The notes under the pieces are model-generated. The model had not been told where the DNA came from. It saw only the letters and a list, made by a program, of their open reading frames with translations, and searched no databases. The translations under genes and the position numbers were made by a program. Below, in pieces: positions 1 through 5,343 of a DNA stretch of 5,902 nucleotides (its first letter is position 1; the number at the start of each line of letters is the position of its first letter). This stretch comes from Candidatus Anoxychlamydiales bacterium (lineage in GTDB: Bacteria > Chlamydiota > Chlamydiia > Chlamydiales > SM23-39): positions 1 through 5,902 of the forward strand of contig JAAKFW010000102.1 of the NCBI GenBank assembly GCA_011064905.1, read 5' to 3'.

Positions 1-173
1 CTCCAGCGATAAATGGAACAAATTTAACGATACCTGTCGATCCTAAGTCTTGGTTTGATTTTAAAATACTTGGAAGAACGTCAAATAAAGATGTTAAAAA
101 TGTGTTTTGGAATGTACTGGGGGGTATTGTAAACATACCTATTGCAATAATAAAAAAATTAAATTATTTATAA
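1..173 (+). CDS. 3' end of an unrecognised protein-coding gene (partial)
   Basis: The frame whose first complete codon is at position 3 is open from the left edge to a TAA at 171-173, giving 56 residues; the other two forward frames stop within the first 50 bases. The fragment begins PAINGTNLTIPVDP and ends in a hydrophobic stretch (GGIVNIPIAII) and a short basic tail (KKLNYL). Length and composition look like a real C-terminus, but I recognise no family. The next gene starts 20 nt downstream on the same strand with its own Shine-Dalgarno sequence, so the two are probably co-transcribed. The start lies outside the window. It could equally be chance open reading in AT-rich DNA, although an open frame of this length ending just before a well-placed ribosome binding site argues against that. 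Confidence 0.55.
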   Translation, partial: PAINGTNLTIPVDPKSWFDFKILGRTSNKDVKNVFWNVLGGIVNIPIAIIKKLNYL

Positions 174-182
174 AGCCTTAAT

Positions 183-188
183 AGGAGA
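183..188 (+). promoter_or_regulatory. Ribosome binding site of the 349-aa gene
   Basis: AGGAGA lies 5 nt before the ATG at 194. It fixes the start of the downstream gene and matches the AGGAGA used before hydB and the small ferredoxin. Confidence 0.75.
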
Positions 189-193
189 AAAGC

Positions 194-1243
194 ATGCTTA
201 ATAATATTATTTCAAATGTAAGCTCGGAAATTTCATATATAAATTCAAAAATCCCTGCAAATCTTCTAGGTGCTATTAGTGGAGGAATCTTTGGCAGAGA
301 ACTTTTAATAAAAAGTCTATCGTTGGATACTAGTGAAGAAGATAGCAAAGTAACTGTAGGATTAAAAACAGCTGCAAATCTCGTAATTAGGTCAAGCTCT
401 ATTGCTTTTTCACTTTATAATCCTGTTAGTTTACCCTTTTTTACAGCCTTTACAAATCCAGTAATGGCTGCCGGAAAAGGATATCAAGCTTGTGAGTTAT
501 ATATCCAAGGAAAAGTAAATGAAGATGAAAGAATGATCGATGAAGCTAAAAAAAAGACTTTAGAAGTAGCTAAGCATGTTGCTTTATCTGTTATTGATTA
601 TTGTTTACTTGGCCTTGTAGATAGCTTTGATATAGCAGCAATTGGATATACTTTAGTTGGGACAGCTCTTGATTTAACGAGATCTTCTGAAAAAGCACAT
701 GATAAATTATTTGATCCAGATTTCGATAATTCGCTTATTGAAAGAACTGAAGAACGAGATTTATTTAATGATGCGGGACCAGATGCTTATCATGAAAGAA
801 AAGGAGAATGGCGTTATCTACTTAGAGGGAGGCTTGCAGCTTCATCAGCGCCTCGTCCAGAAATATTGCCTACGGAAGATGATGATTATTTTTCAGAAGA
901 AGAAGGTCCAGTGTCAGATTCTTCGTCGCATGTATGTTATTATAATGGTTACCCTGCTAGTTCTGAAGCAGAATCATCTAGTTCTTCTGAAGGAGAGGAA
1001 AGTGAATACTTTGATGAAGCTCCAAGACAAGAGACAAGTAGAGTGGGGGGGGGGGCACCAAAAGGAAGAAACCCAAAAAGAAGAAACCAATATAGCAGTA
1101 GCTCTCCTTATATAGGAAGTCGCGAATTAGCAGATTTGGGAATTTCACCAGGTTCTGCAACTCCAACTACAAATACTAGACATATAGCAGGCCGTTCCTT
1201 AAGAAGAAATCCTAGGCCAAGTGATCTATTTACTCCTAATTAA
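194..1243 (+). CDS. Unknown protein: hydrophobic N-terminal half, disordered charged/serine-rich C-terminal half; candidate phase-variable gene
   Basis: A 349-residue protein of no family I recognise. The ATG is supported by AGGAGA at 183-188. Residues 1-175 look folded and helical, with hydrophobic or small-residue stretches at about 23-34, 62-93 and 127-160 and no N-terminal signal peptide. The paired hydrophobic stretches recall membrane-inserted secreted proteins such as chlamydial inclusion proteins, but this is only a resemblance. Residues 176-349 are low-complexity: an acidic/serine region (about 226-280, including SSSSSEGEES) with two similar motifs, EDDDYFSEEEGP (228-239) and EESEYFDEAP (268-277), then an arginine/lysine/serine/asparagine-rich tail with SSSSPY. 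Codons 284-288 (VGGGA) cover a run of 11 G followed by an in-frame 15-bp tandem repeat, so gain or loss of a G would replace the last ~60 residues. The gene is followed by a hairpin terminator. A host-interacting effector is plausible but unproven; the open frame is almost certainly genuine. Confidence 0.8.
   Translation: MLNNIISNVSSEISYINSKIPANLLGAISGGIFGRELLIKSLSLDTSEEDSKVTVGLKTAANLVIRSSSIAFSLYNPVSLPFFTAFTNPVMAAGKGYQACELYIQGKVNEDERMIDEAKKKTLEVAKHVALSVIDYCLLGLVDSFDIAAIGYTLVGTALDLTRSSEKAHDKLFDPDFDNSLIERTEERDLFNDAGPDAYHERKGEWRYLLRGRLAASSAPRPEILPTEDDDYFSEEEGPVSDSSSHVCYYNGYPASSEAESSSSSEGEESEYFDEAPRQETSRVGGGAPKGRNPKRRNQYSSSSPYIGSRELADLGISPGSATPTTNTRHIAGRSLRRNPRPSDLFTPN
1045..1055 (+). repeat. Uninterrupted 11-G homopolymer inside a coding region
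   Basis: Eleven consecutive G residues, by far the longest G run in this AT-rich window. It encodes the end of Val284, Gly285-287 and the first base of Ala288 of the 349-aa protein. Poly-G runs of this length inside genes are typical slipped-strand mispairing sites; phase-variable poly-G tracts are known in chlamydial pmp genes, Campylobacter and Helicobacter. With 10 G the protein would read into another frame and end at a TAG at 1113-1115 (about 306 residues); with 12 G it would end at a TAG at 1093-1095 (about 300 residues). An assembly or sequencing length error is the main alternative. Confidence 0.9.
1060..1089 (+). repeat. 15-bp tandem repeat, two copies, just after the G tract
   Basis: Units 1060-1074 (AAAAGGAAGAAACCC) and 1075-1089 (AAAAAGAAGAAACCA) match at 13 of 15 positions. 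The period is five codons, so it keeps frame and gives a two-copy peptide in every forward frame: KGRNP/KRRNQ in the annotated frame, QKEET/QKEET after loss of one G, and KRKKP/KKKKP after gain of one G. It starts 4 nt after the 11-G run. Confidence 0.8.
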
Positions 1244-1272
1244 TCTTTAAAAAAAAGTAGTTGAATAACACT

Positions 1273-1304
1273 AAAAAGCAAAAGATTTTTTTCTTTTGCT
1301 TTTT
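1273..1304 (+). terminator. Probable intrinsic terminator after the 349-aa gene
   Basis: A perfect 12-bp inverted repeat (AAAAAGCAAAAG, 8-nt loop ATTTTTTT, CTTTTGCTTTTT) starts 30 nt after the stop codon. The right arm ends in five T, which serve as the U-tract, and the stem can extend outward by a U-G, a C-G and an A-U pair. The stem has only three G-C pairs, so it is weak. Because the left arm begins with A5 it could also work on the opposite strand, but no gene approaches from that side. Confidence 0.6.
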
Positions 1305-1447
1305 GGTATTTAAAAAAAATCAAAAGTATTTAGATATAAATATTATAAAAAAAAACTATAAATATAAAATCTTAAAAAAATCTTTTAAATTTTTTTTCTA
1401 AAAATAAATTCAAAGTAATGTTATATATTTTATTTATAACTATATTT
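1305..1447 (+). promoter_or_regulatory. Very AT-rich leader, presumed promoter region of the hydrogenase operon
   Basis: This stretch between the terminator and the hydB ribosome binding site is almost entirely A and T. Several sequences resemble a -10 box (for example TATAAC at 1435-1440 and TATTATAAA near 1341), and no convincing TTGACA-like -35 box stands out, so I do not place the start site. An all-A/T inverted repeat (AAAAAAAT 1374-1381 with ATTTTTTT from 1389/1390) is present but expected by chance in such DNA. I see no open frame, tRNA, riboswitch-like structure or clear operator. A promoter must lie here if the terminator upstream works. Confidence 0.35.
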
Positions 1448-1453
1448 AGGAGA
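1448..1453 (+). promoter_or_regulatory. Ribosome binding site deciding the GTG start of hydB
   Basis: AGGAGA lies 5 nt before the GTG at 1459. An in-frame TAG at 1447-1449 excludes any earlier start, and the next in-frame ATG is codon 103, beyond the [2Fe-2S] domain, so GTG is the sensible start. Confidence 0.75.
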
Positions 1454-1458
1454 ATTTT

Positions 1459-3372
1459 GTGACAGTGGTTGAAAATTTTCAAAAGATCAAAAAAAAAGCT
1501 ACCGAGTTTTTATTAGAAAAGTATCCGGAAAATTGTATTGTAATACAAATAGGATCGGCGACTTGTGAAAATGCTGCAGGCTCTGATGTTGTATTTAAAG
1601 AATTCAAAAAGCATATAAAAGCAGCCGGAAGAAAAGATGTTATTTTAAAGCATGTTGGATGCACGGGTAGATGTTCTCTAGAGCCGATCGTTAGTGTGAA
1701 AATTCCTTCTAAAAAGTTAACGGTTTATAAAAATGTTGATTCGAAATTAGTAAATGAAATTTTCATGTCTCATATTAAAGAGGGGAAAGTTTTAGAAGAT
1801 CATTTGATAGATAAAGAGTGTAAAATTCCAGAAAAATCAAAGTCTCAAAAAAAATTAGAAAAACATCCTATTACACATAAGTTTTTTGAAGTTTACGCAG
1901 ATATTCCATTTTATTGTATGCAAACAAGAATTGCGCTTAGAAACTCTGGGCTTGTTGATCCACTCAGCGTTTATGAATATATTCAGTATGGCGGATTTAA
2001 TGCCTTAGCAAATGTTTTAGATAAAAATGACAGAAAACATGTGATAGATGAAGTTACAAAATCAAAGCTAAGAGGTAGAGGTGGAGCTGGATTTTTAACA
2101 GGAAAAAAATGGAGTTTTATAACAGATAAAAGTCCAAAACCTAGATATATGATCTGTAATGCAGATGAAGGCGATCCTGGTGCTTTTATGGATAGATCAA
2201 TGCTAGAGTCAGATCCTTTTTCTGTTATTGAAGGGCTCATTATTGCAGGTTTTGCAATCGATGCTGATAAGGGCTTTTTTTACATAAGAGCGGAATATCC
2301 TTTAGCTGTAGAGAGGATTCAAAAGGCAATAGATATCTGTTATCATAATAATTTACTTGGAAAAAATGTTTTAGGATCAGATTTTAGTTATGATTTGGAG
2401 ATAAGACTAGGAGCGGGAGCTTTTGTATGTGGAGAAGAGACGGCTTTGATTCATTCAATTGAAGGAGAAAGAGGCCAACCTAGAGTCAGACCTCCTTTTC
2501 CTGCCGAGTCAGGACTTTGGGGCCAGCCTACTATTATTAATAATGTTGAGACTTTAGCAAATTTAGCTGTAGTACTTTCTATAGGTGGAGATGAGTTTGC
2601 AAAAATCGGAACTGAAAAAAGTGGGGGCACAAAAACTTTTGCTGTCTCTGGAAAAGTAACACATACAGGCCTTGTTGAAGTACCTATGGGAACATCTTTA
2701 AACGAGATCGTAAACGATATTTGTGGGGGAGTTCCAGATGGAAAAAAACTAAAAGCTGTTCAAACTGGTGGGCCTGCAGGGGGGTGTATTCCAGCTAAAT
2801 TTATGGATACTAAAGCTGATTATGAAACTTTACATAAAGTTGGATCGATCATGGGAAGCGGCGGTTTAATTGTTTTAGATGAAGATGATTGTATGGTGCA
2901 AGTAGCTAGGTTTTTTATGAGCTTTTCTCAAGATGAATCTTGCGGTAAGTGTACTCCTTGTAGAGAAGGAACAGTTAGAATGTTAGAGATCTTAGATAGA
3001 ATTATTGCTGGCAAAGGTGAAATGGAAGATCTCGATAAATTAAATAGACTTGGAAGGTTAATGCAAAGGGCATCTCTTTGCGGTCTTGGCAGAGCTTGTC
3101 CTAATCCGGTTTTGAGCACTTTTAAATATTATGAAGATGAATATGTCTCACATATCAAAGATAAAAAATGTACTGCTAAAGTATGCTCAGCTTTAATTCG
3201 TTACGAAGTGGCAGAAGAGAAGTGTGTGGGTTGTACAGCTTGTGCAAAAAACTGCCCGGTTCAATGTATAGCTGGTGAAGTTAAAAAGGTGCATCATATC
3301 GATCAAAGTTTATGTATTAAATGTGGTAAATGTTTCGAGGTTTGCCGCTTTGGTGCAATTAAAAGATTATAG
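1459..3372 (+). CDS. hydB: NuoF-like flavoprotein subunit of an NAD(H)-linked [FeFe]-hydrogenase (HydB/HndC type)
   Basis: Cytoplasmic 637-residue subunit expected to carry FMN, bind NAD(H) and relay electrons between NAD(H), HydC, HydA and ferredoxin. The domain order matches Thermotoga maritima HydB. A thioredoxin-like [2Fe-2S] domain (about 1-105) has C36 and C68-x3-C72 but lacks the usual first Cys of the C-x4-C pair. The NuoF core follows: GRGGAGF (207-213), NADEGDPGAF (234-243), GAGAFVCGEETAL (318-330) and PPFPAESGLWGQPT (345-358), an SLBB-like region (about 392-425), and an N3-type [4Fe-4S] site C495-x2-C498-x2-C501 with C541. H565, C571 and C576 correspond to a conserved HxnCx4C element in homologues that may bind metal. 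The C-terminal 2[4Fe-4S] ferredoxin domain uses C589, C592, C595, C599 and C619, C622, C625, C629. It is the first gene of a four-gene operon, starts with GTG, and its stop overlaps the ribosome binding site of the next gene. The family is certain; bifurcation is inferred. Confidence 0.95.
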   Translation: MTVVENFQKIKKKATEFLLEKYPENCIVIQIGSATCENAAGSDVVFKEFKKHIKAAGRKDVILKHVGCTGRCSLEPIVSVKIPSKKLTVYKNVDSKLVNEIFMSHIKEGKVLEDHLIDKECKIPEKSKSQKKLEKHPITHKFFEVYADIPFYCMQTRIALRNSGLVDPLSVYEYIQYGGFNALANVLDKNDRKHVIDEVTKSKLRGRGGAGFLTGKKWSFITDKSPKPRYMICNADEGDPGAFMDRSMLESDPFSVIEGLIIAGFAIDADKGFFYIRAEYPLAVERIQKAIDICYHNNLLGKNVLGSDFSYDLEIRLGAGAFVCGEETALIHSIEGERGQPRVRPPFPAESGLWGQPTIINNVETLANLAVVLSIGGDEFAKIGTEKSGGTKTFAVSGKVTHTGLVEVPMGTSLNEIVNDICGGVPDGKKLKAVQTGGPAGGCIPAKFMDTKADYETLHKVGSIMGSGGLIVLDEDDCMVQVARFFMSFSQDESCGKCTPCREGTVRMLEILDRIIAGKGEMEDLDKLNRLGRLMQRASLCGLGRACPNPVLSTFKYYEDEYVSHIKDKKCTAKVCSALIRYEVAEEKCVGCTACAKNCPVQCIAGEVKKVHHIDQSLCIKCGKCFEVCRFGAIKRL

Positions 3373-3381
3373 GAGAAAAAT

Positions 3382-3570
3382 ATGACAGGGTATTCTCATT
3401 ATGAAATAGATGCTAAAAAATGTGTTGGTTGCGGGCTTTGTGCTCAAAACTGTCCGGTTAGTGTTATTTCAGGAGAGGCTGGCAAAACTCATGTAATAGA
3501 TCAAGAAGGTTGCATAAAATGTAATGCCTGTTTTGATGTATGTCCATATGAAGCTGTAATAAGATCTTAA
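3382..3570 (+). CDS. Small 2[4Fe-4S] ferredoxin within the hydrogenase operon
   Basis: A 62-residue bacterial-type ferredoxin with two complete cluster motifs: C14-x2-C17-x2-C20-x3-C24-P and C44-x2-C47-x2-C50-x3-C54-P. Each set normally binds a low-potential [4Fe-4S] cluster. Residues 7-62 align without gaps to the last 56 residues of HydB (582-637) with 31 identities by my count, indicating duplication of that domain; unlike HydB it keeps Pro after the last Cys of the second motif. The ATG lies 9 nt after the hydB stop, with AGGAGA at 3371-3376 overlapping that stop, and 13 nt before hydA, so it is surely co-expressed. The likely role is a dedicated electron carrier for the hydrogenase, for example the low-potential partner in bifurcation, or a tightly bound fourth subunit. 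The fold is certain; the partner is inferred from position. Confidence 0.92.
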   Translation: MTGYSHYEIDAKKCVGCGLCAQNCPVSVISGEAGKTHVIDQEGCIKCNACFDVCPYEAVIRS

Positions 3571-3583
3571 TTTAGGAAAGAAT

Positions 3584-5341
3584 ATGAATCAAAAAAAACA
3601 GATAAGTTTAACTATCGATGGAGAAAAAGTAACAGTTGATGAAGGAACTAGCGTTATGCGAGCTGCCGAAAACATGGGAGTTAGAATTCCTCGGCTTTGT
3701 TACCATCCACAACTTAGCTTAGAAGGTTCTTGCAGGGTATGTATAGTTCAAATTAAAGGTTATGATTATTTTTTAACTTCATGTTCTCATAAAGTAGAAG
3801 AGGGAATGGATGTTTTAACAAATTCTCCAGACATTAGGCAATCAAGAAGAGATATAATCGAACTTATTTTAGATAATCACCCAAAAGACTGTCAGACATG
3901 TGAAAGAGATGGAAATTGTGAGCTTCAAAATTTAGCATATTCATTAGGGGTAAGAGAGAGACTTTTTGAAGGTAAAAGAAAAAAACATAAAATTGAAGAC
4001 TCTTCTAGTGCTGTTGTAAGAGATGCTGAAAAATGTATACTTTGTGCAAGATGTGTAAGGGTTTGTGCTGAGGTTCAAGGCGTCAATAATTTATCTCAAC
4101 ATGGTAGAGGTTTCGATACAGTTGTAATGCCATTTGATGGAAGTAATATGGATGATTCAGTCTGCATTCAATGCGGTCAATGTATAAATGCTTGTCCAAC
4201 CGCTGCTTTTTTAGAAAAAAGACATACAGACAAGGTCTGGGAAGCTTTAAATGATCCTAGCAAACTAGTTATAGCTCAAACAGCGCCATCTATTAGAGCG
4301 GCTATGGGAGAAGGGTTTGGGTATGAACCGGGAACACAGGTTACAGGAAAGATGGTAACAGCTCTGAAAAAACTTGGATTTGATATGGTTTTTGATACCA
4401 ATTTTGGTGCTGATATGACGATCATTGAAGAATCGAGTGAGTTAATTAGAAGATTAAATGCAAAAGAAAATCTACCACTTCTAACTTCATGTTCTCCTGG
4501 TTGGGTAAATTATATGGAAAAATTTTATCCAGAGCTTATTCCTAATGCTTCTACTTGTAGATCTCCTATGCAAATGGTATCAGCTCTCACTAAGACTTAT
4601 TTTGCAAAAAAAACCGGTAGAGATCCAAAAGATATCTTTATGGTAGCTGTAATGCCATGCGTTGCTAAAAAATTTGAGATAGAAAGGCCGGAGCATATTT
4701 TAGATGGAAATCCTCTTACAGATGCAGTTTTAACTACAAGAGAGTTAAATTGGATGATTAAAAGCTATGGTATTCAGTTTAAAAAGCTTCAAGACTCTGA
4801 ATTTGATAATCCTCTCGGAGAGTCAACAGGTGGTGGTGATATTTTTGGAACAACAGGTGGGGTAATGGAAGCTGCTCTTAGATGTGCATTTGAAACGATC
4901 ACTAAAAGAAAATTAGATAAAATTGAATTTAAAGATGTAAGAGCCGTTGAAGGCTTAAGAGAAAGCGTTGTTGAAATAGATGGTCTTAAATTAAATGTAG
5001 CTGTAGCAAATGGTCTTACAAATGCTAAATCAATATTAGAAAAAATTGTTAATAAAGAAAAACAGTTTCATCTTGTTGAAATTATGGCTTGTCCAGGTGG
5101 TTGTATAGGAGGCGGAGGACAGCCCTACCCTCCAAAAGGCTTTGATACTTTAGATAAAAAACTCTTCGCTCTACGTGCTAAAGCCCTATACGATATAGAT
5201 TCTAAGAAAAAACACAGAGTTGCATCAGAAAATGAATCAATAAAAACTATCTATAAAGAGTTTTTAGGTGAACCGGGCTCAGATTTAGCTCATAAAGTAT
5301 TACACACCCAGTATCAGGTAAGATTGCCGAGGGGGATATAA
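3584..5341 (+). CDS. hydA: [FeFe]-hydrogenase catalytic subunit (HydA/HndD type)
   Basis: A 585-residue soluble enzyme that reduces protons to H2 or oxidises H2 at the H-cluster. N-terminal relay clusters: [2Fe-2S] C39, C50, C53, C67; His-ligated [4Fe-4S] H99, C103, C106, C112; and 2[4Fe-4S] C151, C154, C157, C161 with C194, C197, C200, C204. The H-cluster domain has L1 TSCSPGW (301-307), L2 MPCVAKKFE (357-365) and L3 EIMACPGGCIGGGGQP (499-514). Offsets to Clostridium pasteurianum CpI are a constant +4, so the proton-relay residues E283, E286, R290, S323 and C303 are kept. The residue at the CpI ligand position Cys300 is Ser304, and CpI Gln325 is Met329. A small-subunit-like segment follows L3 (about 520-580). 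There is no extra C-terminal [2Fe-2S] domain as in the longer Thermotoga HydA, which makes it HndD-like. AGGAAAG (3574-3580) precedes the ATG; the TAA overlaps the hydC ATG by one base. Family certain; direction and coupling inferred. Confidence 0.95.
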   Translation: MNQKKQISLTIDGEKVTVDEGTSVMRAAENMGVRIPRLCYHPQLSLEGSCRVCIVQIKGYDYFLTSCSHKVEEGMDVLTNSPDIRQSRRDIIELILDNHPKDCQTCERDGNCELQNLAYSLGVRERLFEGKRKKHKIEDSSSAVVRDAEKCILCARCVRVCAEVQGVNNLSQHGRGFDTVVMPFDGSNMDDSVCIQCGQCINACPTAAFLEKRHTDKVWEALNDPSKLVIAQTAPSIRAAMGEGFGYEPGTQVTGKMVTALKKLGFDMVFDTNFGADMTIIEESSELIRRLNAKENLPLLTSCSPGWVNYMEKFYPELIPNASTCRSPMQMVSALTKTYFAKKTGRDPKDIFMVAVMPCVAKKFEIERPEHILDGNPLTDAVLTTRELNWMIKSYGIQFKKLQDSEFDNPLGESTGGGDIFGTTGGVMEAALRCAFETITKRKLDKIEFKDVRAVEGLRESVVEIDGLKLNVAVANGLTNAKSILEKIVNKEKQFHLVEIMACPGGCIGGGGQPYPPKGFDTLDKKLFALRAKALYDIDSKKKHRVASENESIKTIYKEFLGEPGSDLAHKVLHTQYQVRLPRGI

Positions 5342-5343
5342 TG
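5330..5343 (+). promoter_or_regulatory. hydC ribosome binding site and TAATG coupling site
   Basis: AGGGGG (5330-5335) lies inside the end of hydA, 5 nt before the hydC ATG (5341-5343), whose A is also the last base of the hydA TAA (5339-5341). This arrangement normally couples translation of the two genes and fits a need for matched amounts of the two subunits. Confidence 0.7.

Noticed and set aside
699..1115. A second long + strand open frame (ATG at 699, 138 codons) overlapping the 349-aa gene
   Set aside because: It has no ribosome binding site, a composition unlike a natural protein, and lies wholly inside a better-supported gene. It matters only as the frame entered if the G tract loses one base.
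978..1166. Minus-strand open frame with a hydrophobic, proline-rich product
   Set aside because: It is antisense to the low-complexity tail; its proline run is just the complement of the G tract, and there is no ribosome binding site or supporting context.
1374..1397. All-A/T inverted repeat in the hydB leader, considered as a second terminator or operator
   Set aside because: With no G-C pairs it would be very unstable, and such repeats are expected by chance in nearly pure A/T sequence.
1244..1458. Searched for a tRNA, small RNA, riboswitch or CRISPR-like repeats in the only sizeable non-coding gap
   Set aside because: Apart from the terminator hairpin the stretch is too A/T-pure to show conserved RNA structure, and no repeated units are present.
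1983..2240. Minus-strand open frame of 85 codons inside hydB
   Set aside because: It is antisense to highly conserved NuoF motifs, with no start signal or recognisable product. The shorter minus-strand frames at 1479-1664 and 2928-3119 are rejected for the same reason.
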